Source: Amphiduros pacificus (Eukaryota > Annelida > Polychaeta > Phyllodocida > Hesionidae). From it: a DNA stretch of 64,000 nucleotides. Every line of letters starts with the position of its first letter. The first letter of the stretch is position 1. Below the pieces are notes generated by a model, which did no database searches, was not told where the DNA came from, and worked only from the letters and a program-made list of their open reading frames with translations. The stretch lies in the NCBI GenBank assembly GCA_949316495.1, contig OX439010.1:19039766-19103765 (forward strand). Reading direction: 5' to 3'. The position numbers and the translations under genes were made by a program. Positions 38,513 to 50,085 of the stretch are shown piece by piece.

Positions 38513-40574
38513 TAGAATAATAAAGGTGGATACCTTGACTGACATACAGCCCTTTCTCTTAGGAAAGTCTTGTATGGACCGTCACAGCATAAAAAAAGGT
38601 TCATCAGAGAAGGTAAGAGTCAAGTGGATACCATACTTCTGGATCATTTTGACTTTCTACTCGTCATTAGTGAGAAGAATAAGACAAGCGGAGAGTGTAT
38701 ATATATTCTTGGCGAGTCTCTCTACTTACTGGTATTTAGTTAGACATATTAAACTTATATATTTTACAATATAATTAATGCGTACACTACATTTATGAGG
38801 AGGGCAGAACACAGTGTATCTTAATAAATGTTAAACCTAAGCTTATTTAATGATAATGGTTGTGAACAGTGAAATAATATTCATAAAAACAAGTTTGATC
38901 ATAGTTCATAGAGGTAAGTTTAATCCCTGGAGCTTGGTACCTGGAGAATGGTTGAACTCAGTACACACGTAGGCATTCTGATTAATATGATTCTGAAAAT
39001 TAAACGCACATGATCATCTCCAGATTATTCAGTGCAACACTGTTTCTAACTAATCACAATAGAGAATTACAGGAAGATCTGTAAAAGGAAAGGTGGTTAC
39101 CCATTTGTCTGGGATGTAATTGACAATGTATTTGAGGATGAGATTGTAATGCTGTCAGTCAACCATCTAGGTCGATGGGTATATAAGAAGCCCCACTCTG
39201 TAGGCCAGCATGGAACTAGACTGAATGATGATGATGAATAAAAGTTCAGCACCACTGGCTTCGAGTATGTTTAAATTAGTTGACAATTGCGGGGACATTC
39301 CTCATATAATTGTGCTAAATAGAAAAAAAACAACAAATAATCATCGTTTGATATGTAAATGGACTTGTTACTCATGACTTATAGACTGGTTGCAGATTTT
39401 CTATAAACTATCTTAATTCAAATTATTAACATTCAGCGCATGCGTGGTGAGGCCCTTTCCCTTCGTAATAACATGACATGTTTTTTTATATATCCACAAA
39501 AACTACCTACAACAGAAAGACTGAATCAGGTCACCGATGGGACTGGGGAATTACACATTTAAAGATAGAATAATGGCATGATGTACTGCTCTAATGAATG
39601 TGTCCTTGTCCCTGAATGGAAGTTGAAATAAAGCGTCGTGGTATATTGCAATTTTATGTTAAACTTGATAGATCTTTGCTTCTAAGATAATGTGCTGTTT
39701 AAAAACAAACAGTTCCAACTTATTTATACTTTGAGAAGTGATCACAGTATTCACGGCCTGAAATATGAATAGCAACATTAACTGGAATAATAACCGGTGT
39801 ATGATTTATGACCTACCTGTCGGAATAAATTAGTCTTCAAATTAATGTAAGACGAAACTAACATATTTAAAAAAAAAAACAGTATCAATATTTTTCCAAG
39901 ACTATGCTCATTTTGCAAGACTATGCTCATTTTGATATGATGATGTGTGTATACAGTTTTTCTGTGTGCTACATTGTGGACACAGAAAGAAATCTATTTT
40001 CTACTTGCTAGATTGGGATAATGGCATTGTTTGTCGCATTGGTTCCCTATATGACTTCATTCCACATTGTTGATAGCCAGGCTACCACAATACAGCCTGT
40101 CTCGTTTGACAGTTTGTACCATAATTGCGGGACCGATATAATAAGGAGACATATTATTCCCAACAAAGGTCAAATCAAGGTCACATACCATAGAAAAATA
40201 TGTTTCAATATGGATGACATCTACAATGTGCATACAGTCTTATATTCATCAAAGTCTGTTTAACAACCCCCGGATTGATAAATAGTCACCCTTTCAAACC
40301 CCTTCCTTTATAAGCGAGCCATTGACGTTTTGGTAAACATGGCAGTACATGCATGTGGGTTGGTTCAGTCTGCGGGTACAGATGACAATCGTGTAAATCA
40401 CGGTCAGCAAACATTGTACATTCCTCACCTACTTAGTGTTATCATTTTAGGCGGTGGACGACTTTGATGGGGTTTCATTCCCAGCCCGGCAATGTAATGT
40501 AATCGGACAGCACAAGAAAGGTTATCCTCTATTGTTAAAAGTTACGCAATCAAAAACAAATGCAATTACTCTGT

Positions 40575-40710
40575 GCTCAGAGCAGTTATCCAACAAAAAG
40601 AGACTGAAAAAGCAGTTATCCAACATAAACTGGAGATTGAAAGAACAATTATCCAACAAAAAACTGGAGACTGAAAGAGTAGTTACCCAGCAAAATCTGG
40701 AGACTGAACC
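40575..40710. repeat. ~33-36-bp tandem repeat, 4 copies
   Basis: Four imperfect units contain agttatccaacaaaaa followed by gagactgaaaga. A short open frame through it gives QLSNKK-like repeats without known function. Confidence 0.75.
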
Positions 40711-40740
40711 TGGATGTTGAGGCCTTATCCTAAATATACT

Positions 40741-41056
40741 TTTTTGTTTGTTTGGGGTTTTACATCACTTTCGACAGTATTTCAGTCATTTCGTGATGAG
40801 ACCTACTTGTAGCAAATATAGTGCTGCCTCACTGAATTGTCATGTCGCAGGTCCTTGACATGACAACTCACCCGGTCACAGATTTACAAGGACAATGGGT
40901 TAACCCTTTAGGCACGGGCCTCAGCTCATGTGGGAAATTGTATCATGAGTTCAATCCCGGCATGGCCGGGGTTCGAACCCACGACCTTTGAAACACCACA
41001 GAGGAACTGGTGCTAATTAGCTGGCACTCTAACCAACTGCGCCACGGCCCGTGGCC
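40741..41056 (-). mobile_element. tRNA-derived SINE, family A, full-length with 12-bp TSD
   Basis: A close relative of the copy at 23194, with the same head (A box near 41040, B box gggttcgaacccacg complement near 40975), body and tgtttgtttg tail. The flanks cctaaatatact (40729-40740) and cctaaatagact (41057-41068) form a 12-bp target-site duplication with one mismatch. Confidence 0.92.
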
Positions 41057-41119
41057 CCTAAATAGACTATCCTAGTCCAAATTTATTAGGACTATCAAGG
41101 ATGTCTCGTTAAAATGGTT

Positions 41120-41417
41120 TTGTGCAGCGGGCGAATAATGTCGCTAATCATCGGTGGTCCAAAAGTCGTGGGTTCGATCCCCGGCCATGCCGAGATTGAA
41201 TTCATGATACAATTTCACATATGAGCTGAGGCCCGTGCCTAAAGGGTTAACCCGTTGTCCTATATATTGTCACTATATCTACTTGGAGTAGATATATAGT
41301 GCTACCTCACTGAATTGTCATGTTACAATACCTACACGGGGATAATAGAACCCACGACCACAGAGGAACTGGTGCCAATAAGCTTGCGCTCTAACCAGCT
41401 GCACCACGGAGCGTGGC
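41120..41417. mobile_element. Two family A SINE pieces in tail-to-tail inverted arrangement
   Basis: 41125-41260 is a + strand head and half body (B box gggttcgatcccc at 41170). 41270-41417 is a minus-strand copy with its head at the right end (ccaccacgg-type A box complement, B box complement near 41350). The tRNA-like promoters sit at the outer ends and face each other, making a roughly 290-bp imperfect palindrome just beyond the full SINE at 40741. Confidence 0.75.
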
Positions 41418-42273
41418 CCACAAAACACACTGAACAGACAAAAATATGCCTTTATTGATATAATTGCTGAATTCCTCACTCGCATTCATGAAAATGAACG
41501 GAATGTTGGAAGTTATGTTGTACGCTACGGAAATCCCTAAATGGCGTAATCTAAGAATAGCAGAGACCCGTCAAAAGATCGAGTCAAAAGAAAGTATGGA
41601 GTAGGAATCAACTGTATCAAATCACCCTTTATGTTGTCAACCTTACTATTCTGAGCTTGTGTCATGTTAATTTTATTAGAATATAGAGTGATGTGTTTGG
41701 CTGTCAAAGAGGTTTGACAGGAAACACAATCAGTTTGATCTTCGCCTTTTCACAAGTAACAATGTGATAACAGAACGTATTCATCACATATATAAACAAG
41801 ATTTGTTCATGGTATATTGTACAGAAAGAATATTTATCTTTATCTAGTCTTTCTAATTTATGTCTACCACATATTAAGAACACGCAAGTGAAAAAGTAAA
41901 GAAAACTGAAACCGTAAAATATTATCGTAGCAATACATAGCAAACGATTCTGAAGAGTGCTTGTTTTGACAAATTACTTATTTTAATGGTGTGCTCTCTA
42001 CATCTATCAGAAATACGTCTTTATGGGAGAATGATGTATACATCATATAATGTATTGGCATTAACTGGCTGAAAGACACCCACATAAAGCGAAAATCGTC
42101 ATCTGTTCGTCCTCTCCAAAGAACTAGTTTTGATAATCATATAAAATATTATAACAACTTCCAAGTACCAAATAACTTGTATACGCATATTCATGTAAAT
42201 ACAAAAACGCACTCACATGAGAAAAAAATACAGTAAATCTGTTATAGGTTTAAATAAATACCTCATTTCTACA

Positions 42274-42324
42274 GTTTTGTGAGAGAGATTCCCTCTTCTT
42301 TTTAGGGAATCTATCTCACAAAAC
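42274..42324. other. Strong hairpin with 21-bp arms
   Basis: Arms gttttgtgagagagattccc and gggaatctatctcacaaaac (plus one more pair at the loop side) pair over 21 bp with one mismatch and a 9-nt loop (cttcttttt). It lies 15 bp left of a (TA)n tract. It may be a foldback relic of a small transposon or a small-RNA precursor. Confidence 0.7.
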
Positions 42325-42336
42325 AGACCATTATTG

Positions 42337-42467
<131 letters not shown>

Positions 42468-42886
42468 AGAGATTGTATCAGATATGGGGTTTTTACCAAT
42501 CTCAGACCTGTTTTGTGGGGCATCGACGTACTGTGAGGCATATGAAATACCCCACTCTTCATATTGTAGCTGCTTAGTCACAGTTACATAAGTAACCTGT
42601 ACAAGGCCTTTTTGAACAAACATATCTGAGAAGCATATTTATACAACCAGGCCATAACTATATAAATCACTGCCATCTAGTGTCACAGTCAGTAATAAGT
42701 GCCCTGGTGGTGGATAATGGCATTAGCGCCATTGATATGAACATTAGATTTGTGGGGTATGTAAAATAAATTCATTATTAACACCAGATGGCACTCTCCT
42801 ATTACACACATTAAGGTATGATGTGGTATCCCATAATGAGGTCTGACAAAGATACTTCCAGTACCTCATATCTGTACCAGCTTCTA

Positions 42887-43085
<199 letters not shown>

Positions 43086-43602
43086 TATTAATATACAGTT
43101 ATCCTTAAATTACTAAATATATTTGTGTATTTTAGTACATTAAACCGAAGTAATTTCCTGAAATAAAAAGTACCATTTTATACAAATTCAATAGATCATA
43201 TTTAACCACTCCCTGTGCCTTAAGGACTTGCTGCACAAAAAGTAGGCCAGCGATTATTTGGGGATAATCATGTTATATCTTACTAGGAGATTATGAGTGT
43301 ACAAATATAGAATAATCACACAATGTAGTCTCTCCATTAATCAGCCAATAACAAGAGATGTATCTCCCCATTGACATGTTTATAAACAGCGTAAATGAAT
43401 TGAATGAAAATAAAAGCATGACCTTAATTTCTATTGCTCCCATCTGAGAAGACCCATTCTATGATGTCAACCAATATGAGCCACGTGTTTTTGTTGTATA
43501 ATTTTTAAGATAATATAAAAAACATTTTGGATTCACAAATCTTAAGATCATGTTTACCCTTATAAACCAAGTTAACCAATATAGATCATGTTCATTCAAA
43601 TA

Positions 43603-43669
43603 GATTACGTCTTTTTTGCTGTTGTTTCAAATTTGATAGTGACATTTATCATGCTCCTCCTGGAGACCA
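43603..43669 (+). pseudogene. Duplicated edge of GPCR exon 2 with lost splice acceptor
   Basis: Near-copy of 43903-43971, covering the T-rich tract, the acceptor position and the first 39 bases of exon 2. The exonic part differs at one base (ctc for ccc, changing the P of LPLE to L). The acceptor reads tttcaa instead of tttcag, so the AG is gone. After 39 exonic bases the match ends and the 19-bp minisatellite begins. It lies 302 bp upstream of the real exon edge. Confidence 0.9.
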
Positions 43670-43671
43670 GT

Positions 43672-43912
43672 ATAGATCAAGTTTATCCATATAGATCAAG
43701 TTTACCCATATAGATCACGTTTACCCATATAGATCATGTTTATCCATATAGATCATGTTTATGCATATTGCTCAAGTTTACCCATACAGATCATGTTTAT
43801 CCATATAAATCACGTTTATCCATATAGATCATGTTTATCCATATAGATCATGTTTACCCATATAGATCATGTTTATCCATATTGCTCAAGTTTACCCATA
43901 CAGATCACGCCT
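43672..43912. repeat. 19-bp minisatellite between the two exon-edge copies
   Basis: About 12 copies of a 19-bp unit, gtttatccatatagatcat, with variants (aag, acg endings; attgctc). Related words also precede the duplicated exon edge at 43560-43605, so array and exon edge were probably duplicated together. Confidence 0.9.
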
Positions 43913-43932
43913 TTGTTTTTTTGTTGTTTCAG

Positions 43933-44195
43933 ATTTGATAGTGACATTTATCATGCTCCCCCTGGAGACCATCTGGCACATCACAGTCTCGTGGAATGCC
44001 GGGGACGTGGCCTGCAGGCTGCTCATGTTCTTCCGGGCCTTTGGACTCTACCTGTCCTCCTTCATCCTAGTGACCATCAGTCTGGACCGATATTTTGCCA
44101 TTCTGCACCCTCTCAGCATGAATGACTCAGACAAGCGGAGCAAGCTCATGCTCACCCTCGCCTGGCTGTTCAGCGGCGTGGCCAGCCTCCCTCAG
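43933..44195 (+). CDS. GnRH/AKH-type neuropeptide GPCR, exon 2 (TM2 to TM4)
   Basis: This second exon supplies residues 141-228. The split codon (g from exon 1, at from here) makes D141, the conserved Asp 2.50 of TM2 in SLADLIVTF. The rest of TM2 runs to LPLE, followed by a short extracellular loop with W161 and C168 (position 3.25, partner of the ECL2 disulfide). TM3 contains FFRAFGLYLSSF and ends in a complete DRY motif (192-194), followed by FAILHPL. TM4 begins at about 212 with W218 (4.50). The acceptor is strong: a T-rich tract followed by TTTCAG at 43926-43932. The exon ends at SLPQ with donor CAG|GTAAGC at 44195/44196, phase 0. FFRxFGLxLSSF and DRY look more like AKH receptors than vertebrate GnRH receptors, but this is from memory of the families. 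The remaining exons are not found downstream. Confidence 0.9.
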
Positions 44196-44734
44196 GTAAG
44201 CCCAGCATGTATCTGCAGATAGGATTAGTATTTCAAGAGTCACATGACAATAGAAAATACCAATTAAAAATCGTACTGTTTATCTTTATATCATATCAAT
44301 GTTTTTTTTTCAGAAAGGTCTGGCCATTTTAAATGTAATCTAAGTCATAGAAATGCCATGCTAGAATCAAATGTCTCACCTATGTGTCCAATTTCAATGT
44401 GCATAATTTGGTAAAGTAATAACAGTTATCGTGAATTTGATTGCATTTAACCGCACAAATATGCTATTGTCATTTATTAATCAGTGAAGTCTGACTGAAA
44501 TAGCATTCCAAGTAAAATGCCCTCACAGACCCAAAGCAGAGTTTCACAGAGTTGTCTACTTTATATGGAGCAATGCTCATATTGATAATATGAGGAGTCA
44601 GTCTGTATATTCGTTGTTGAAGAGAATTACTAACCAAAAAGGATAATAAAAAACAACAGGAAAGTGAAGAGAGGGGTAGAGAGATCGACACAGGCCAGTT
44701 ATCGGTACATGCCATGGAAACACAGAGATAGGTA

Positions 44735-45585
44735 GAGACACAGATAAGTAGAGAAAGAGATAGATAACGAGAGAGATAGGTAGAGAAAGAGATAGGTAGA
44801 GACAGAGATAGGTAGGGAAAGAGATAGGTAAAGACAGAGATAGGTATAAACAAAGATAGGTAGAGACAGAGATGGGTAGAGACAGATATAGATGGAGAGA
44901 GATAGGTAAGGAAAGAGATAGGTAAAGACAGAGATATAGTTAGAGACAGAGATATGAAGAGAAAGAGATAGGTAGAGACAGAGATAGGTAGGGAAAGAGA
45001 TAGGTAGAGAAAGATATATGAAGAGAAAGAGATAGGCAGAGAAAGAGATATGAAGAGAAAGAGATAGGTAGAGAAAGAGATAGGTAGGGAAAGAGATAGG
45101 TAGAGACAGAAATAGGTAGAGACAGAGATAGATAGAGACAGAGATGGGTAGAGACAGATATAGATGGAGAGAGATAGGTAGGGAAAGAGATAGGTAAAGA
45201 CAGATATATAGTTAGAGACAGAGATATGAAGAGAAAGAGATAGGTAGAGACAGAGATAGGTAGAGACAGAGATGGGTAGAGACAGAGATAGATGGAGAGA
45301 GATAGATAGGGAAAGAGATAGGTAAAGACAGAGATATAGATAGAGACAGAGAAAGGTAGGGAAAGAGATAGGTAAGGAAAGAGATAGGCAAGGACAGATA
45401 TGTAGATAGAGACAGAGATAGGTAGAGACAGATATAGCCAAAGAGGAAGATATATGTGGAGATAGATATGGGAGTGAATGGGAGAGTGAGAAAAAGATAG
45501 AAAGTGAGAGAGTGGGGAAAAGACAGAAAGTGAGAGTGAGAAAAAGATAGAAAGTGAGAGAGCGAGGAAATGATAAAAAGATAAA
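44735..45585. repeat. 18-bp purine-rich minisatellite field
   Basis: Units such as gagataggtagagacaga recur with higher-order mixing (for example gatggagagagatagg at about 44890, 45170 and 45290). After 45470 it changes to a gagaaaaagatagaaagt pattern. Minus-strand frames of SLSLPIS/STYLCLYL repeats are by-products. Confidence 0.9.
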
Positions 45586-46544
45586 TGCAGAAAGGCAGCA
45601 TGATCAGTATACATATCCGAGCCCTATTATATATCATACAGATCACAAATCTCCTGGTCTCATCACACAGCCCATTTTCCTTGATATGATGCAAATTCTG
45701 AACGAGCTAAGAAGGATAAACTCCCAGGCAGATCAAGATATGTTTCCAGACACATTGAAGTCAATACATCCAGTGTACTAATGCTTAGATCCTGCTTGCA
45801 AAGGTCCATTTTGCCAATAGCTCTTATTAGGCCTAACATATATCACATGTCAATGAGGAAGATTTTGTTTGATTCTACTCGCCAAGTCTAGTATATTTCC
45901 GGGTATATATGAAAAATGACCCCACAGAAACCCTTTTCTGATAGCAGAAGTGAATCTGTTCAGAGATACGTCCCAGGGCTGGGAGAGCTGTGTGCCATCG
46001 GTCTCGCCTTACAACGAATTTCTGGGATGATTATTTTCTCATATAATAGTTTTGGCAATGTAATGTAACTCACAATAAAATGGCTTTGCAATTTTACCAG
46101 ATTTATCAAATGTACTCCAGGTATAATTAAAGGCCACCTGCAGCTGGCTTTGATTTTAGATCCTGAGCTGGAATGCATTTGTAACTTTTATTTAAAAGTA
46201 GAGTTAAGGGCTCCTTTAAGGGATTATTATTTTATAGGTTTATTGTACTGACCAGGGGTTTGAGATAATCATAAATTAGTTACATCTCACAAATAGGGCT
46301 TTTAGAATCAGCTCATTGAATTGTCTCATACTTTTCACATACTTTCATTTTTAGATATCTCTTTCATTGATGAAAACATCAATTATTATAGATGTATTTG
46401 CCGGAGGTAAAAACGAGACTTGTATTTGTACAAAGATGATATCAGAGGGATAGGAACTAATATTTAACTTTATACAATGAACTTATCAAGAAATTTATTT
46501 GAGAATCTATTTTGTGTTAGATGAAGAGATTTCGAAGCGATATT

Positions 46545-46715
46545 CTACCAACTTTCATCCAGCCTGTTTTAGTGCTTTCACAGTTTGCCTACAGCCATCA
46601 CAAATGATTTTCCTGATTGCACAATAAGTGCGAATGCATTTATCGATCTCCTGTTTTCAACTTTCATCCCTACGACTGTTCCTCGCCCCAGAGATTCACC
46701 AACCAAAGTCAACTT
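46545..46715. repeat. Dispersed repeat copy (pair with 21600-21775)
   Basis: Shares ordered words agtgctttcacagtttgcc, aatgattttcctg and ccctacgactgttcc with 21600-21775. A short open frame crosses it but encodes nothing recognisable. Confidence 0.6.
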
Positions 46716-47162
46716 TATACGCTTTTAAAAAACAAAATACGTAACGCAGCCATCTGTTCGATATCTGGAACACTGTCAAAAGAAACATTCCCTTTCAATT
46801 TTGTCAAAAAGCTTATGGCAGTTCAACATTCTGAAAGCATCAAAGGTGCGTCAATATAAATCAAAGGTCACGCAAAGCTTAGAATTGTGATCAACAAGTC
46901 CGTGGTCAAACAAGGTCAACTCAAGATACTGTCCTCCATTAAAAAAAAACACGAGCAAGACCAAGTTTTAAGGACTTTTGACACCAAGTTTAAGGACTTT
47001 TTTCCCAGTTAGCATATATTTGGTTGGAATATGTATTTACTGAAAACTGACTGATAATATACGATCGGTCAACCATAAAGATCATTCAATCTACTTTCAA
47101 TTCAACGAGTGGCAATGCATTACATATTATTACTCCCGAATCAAATGATGGCATCACTCTAA

Positions 47163-47375
47163 CAAAATAGGACAAGGAAAATGTGATGGGCACAATAGGA
47201 CAAGTAAAATGTGATGGGCATAATAGGACAAGTAGAATGTCATGGACATAATTGGACAAGTAGAATGTCATGGACATAATTGGACAAGTAGAATGTCATG
47301 GATTGATAGGGCAAGTAGAATGTCATGGACATAATTGGACAAGTAGAATTTCATGGATTGATAGGAAAAGTAGAA
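47163..47375. repeat. 28-bp minisatellite, left block
   Basis: About seven copies of a unit with ggacaagtagaatgtcatgg and acataat. The same unit resumes at 47783, on the other side of a LINE RNase H fragment. Confidence 0.88.
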
Positions 47376-47626
47376 TAGTTAAATCATAAACGTTTTGACT
47401 AGATATATGATTTATAAAATCAATATGACATGTAAACAATCTAAACAACACAAAATATCAACAAAATCCTTTCAATATATCAGTTGTAGACATAATAAAT
47501 TGTCCAAATAAATTCAATTTAAAAGACTTATAAAGTCCTATTTGGTCTAGAACGAAACTATCACAGATGTATCTACAGTATCAAATAACGAATGTAAACC
47601 TTGCACATTAAAATATTGAGTGCTGA

Positions 47627-47785
47627 TTATATCACATCAATACATTCATTAGAACACATAAAAACAGTAATGTGTTTCTTAAACTCTACATATGGAATAA
47701 GCATATTTATTGGGCGATTATTCAATGCTGCTTTTGCATCTTGGTCAGCAGCCTTAGTTCCTTGGATACCAATGTGACTGCCATG
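47627..47785 (-). mobile_element. LINE fragment encoding the end of an RNase H domain
   Basis: The minus strand reads SHIGIQGTKAADQDAKAAL and PYVEFKKHI, which closely matches the RNase H domain end of non-LTR elements (PSHVGIxGNExADxxAKxA, then a conserved PY/DxK segment). The GNE-type motif is GTK here. No RT core or endonuclease is nearby, so this is a small relic. It lies between two blocks of the same 28-bp minisatellite. Confidence 0.75.
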
Positions 47786-47950
47786 GACATAACAGGACAA
47801 GTAGAATGTCATGGACATAACAGGACAAGTAGAATGTCATGGACATAACAGGACAAGTAGAATGTCATGGACCGATTGGACAAGTAGAATGTCATGGACA
47901 CAATAGGTCAAGTAGAATGTTATGGACATAACAGGGCAAATAAAATGTAG
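47783..47950. repeat. 28-bp minisatellite, right block
   Basis: Six copies of the unit seen at 47163-47375, with exact 28-bp spacing at 47794 and 47822. Confidence 0.88.
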
Positions 47951-48189
47951 AGTATCATAGACATATTAACATGTCATTGGAATAATAAACCAAGTTGCTT
48001 GGAATGATTAGTAACAGTTGTCAGGCTTGGCATTTACAATGCACGTAAATAGACTCAGGCATGTTGCCTTGATATCAGGGAAAGCACAAAATCTGAATCT
48101 GGATGCTCTACTTGCAATATTCAAATGACTCAGACTACATTGTCAATATTCAACTAACAGGTGCTATTTTAAAGCCAGTGGAGAGAGGG

Positions 48190-48395
48190 AAATTGTGAAA
48201 TTGTGAAAATGTTGTTTTCACGACCCTTTCAGCAACTATGGCCATATCAGGTCGACTTTCCAGCCTATTAACCAGTGTGAAAGTACCACTGCTGGCAGTG
48301 GGAGTCGAACCCACCACCTCCCATCCTCCACTTATATAACCATTAAAGGCACAGATCCAACACTCTACCAACTGTTCTTGTGGGGCCGGTTCTGT
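48190..48395 (-). mobile_element. tRNA-derived SINE, family B
   Basis: On the minus strand: A-box-like agttggtagagtgttgg, B-box ggttcgactccc, then a body containing tatggccatagttgctgaaa and gtcgtgaaaacaac. A related + strand copy lies at 38365-38512. The tRNA similarity is confined to the promoter boxes and the cloverleaf does not close well, so it is not annotated as a tRNA gene. Confidence 0.75.
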
Positions 48396-49814
48396 AGAGA
48401 TGGATGTATTCACGTTGTCGAATCATGATAATTTTAAGGAAGCAAAATTCAATCGATATTCTAGCTTTATTGTGAAAAAGTTCTTGCTGTTAATTTATAA
48501 TGCTGGTAATTCATACTATAATATTGAAATATGATATAAAGTAACTCAGTGAGTTTTAGACCTCCATTGAAACTTAGTAAAGAAATAACCTTATTATATT
48601 AGTTCCTTTAGGATATAACTGTGTCCAAACTTGAAAACTAAGTTATGTTTTACACACATACGGTTCGCTGTGGGTTCGGTATTTCGAATATGATGGATTA
48701 CTCCAAGATCCGCTTGGGACTGATTTTTCATTTCATCAACATTCTCAAACACCACGGTTTTTCCACAACAGGTAAAATCCAAAACAGAATATTCATAGCT
48801 CACGTTTTTACTCGCACTTTTTTAGCACTTTTATTTTGGTTTACCGTATCGAAATAATAAAACATGCAATTAATTATATTAACAATATTGGACACCAGCA
48901 TTATCAATGGCATATATCTTTCCATGTGAATCCAAACATATTAGATAAGCAATCATTCTTTTCAATCTAATTGTTTATTAGTGAATGATAATTGATAGAT
49001 TTATTCCCATTGAATAAAATCAACTGTTACATATACAGAATATACAGGATAAACAATGGGAAACTAAGGAACATATATTGTAAAGGTAATTTGTGTATGC
49101 TCTTTGTCTGGTGCAATTTGATAGCTTGTGAAATAAGCTTAGGATGTATCTTGTCTTTGGTTTATGTCATCTTAAGAGGCTGATATCTGTAAATCTGTCT
49201 GAATAATCAATATACCATTTGCGTGTCCATATCCCCAACCACAACTTCAAACAGAACAATTAAACCCCACGGACTGTGATACGGGGCGCAGTTTACAACT
49301 GTGCAAGTCAACAACCCTGTGTCAGTGACTTAAGGATATGTGTTCTCATAACGCTGCCAGAGCTATATATCTCTCTATCCCCCAGACATCAATATAAGAA
49401 CATTGGACAGTTTTATATCTGACTAAATCTTTGAAATATCAGACAAGAAGATATATTCTTAAATTGACTCTTCAATAGCTGAAAAGCAGATTACAAGTGA
49501 CAAAAAATGTGTTTTAATGTACAAAAAGAAAACCATATAATTTTCTTGTTTCATTCAGATCACATTTATTTAGAACGCGCCAGTACAACAACTTGTATCA
49601 TATAACAATGGTATGTTTTACAATTAACTGGCCATACAAGTTTGTTGTACATACTTCATATATTTTACTTGAGATGTTTTTCAAATATGTAGAGATCAGA
49701 TTCTTATGTTTACCGTTCGATAAATACAGGACATAATATTCAAAACATTGTTGCCAATCATGAAATATTCAGGTTTCTGTTCACAAAAACGCTTTTAATA
49801 ATAAGAAGTAGTGC

Positions 49815-50085
49815 CGGGAGTGATATTATGGATTGAAGGGGTTAGACGTGGCTCGAATCCTGATTGAGTCAAGAGATTCGGTCACGGAGTTGTTTCTCAT
49901 TCCAGGTAGTGCTCCATGGCTTGACCATTTTTTGTGTTATTATGTCTAGTCAATGTAATAATGCAAAAGAAAGGTCTCCAGTCACTCTTCACATGGAGTA
50001 GGGCATTGAGACCCGGTGGCAGGCCACTATCTGACATGATATAGCATAAACAGTGGTGAAAAGGCCGTAAATACACACATATCAA
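49815..50085 (+). mobile_element. Interspersed repeat family C (SINE-like), longest copy
   Basis: Ordered words agtgctccatggcttgacca, gttattatgtctagt, ccagtcactcttcacatgga and gagacccggtggcag recur at 22285-22440 and, partly, at 18105-18215. From memory, the pattern (agtgccc, ggccgtgg, atcctgtct, then a cccttgct-type block) resembles a SINE widespread in molluscs. The family name is not certain. Confidence 0.55.

Noticed and set aside
44470-45694. Minus-strand frames rich in Ser, Leu and Tyr (224-323 codons)
   Set aside because: They are translations of the complement of a purine-rich minisatellite. The apparent membrane-like hydrophobicity follows from base composition.
48290-48385. tRNA gene on the minus strand
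   Set aside because: The same body follows the B box at 38365-38512, so it is a SINE head, and arm pairing is poor.
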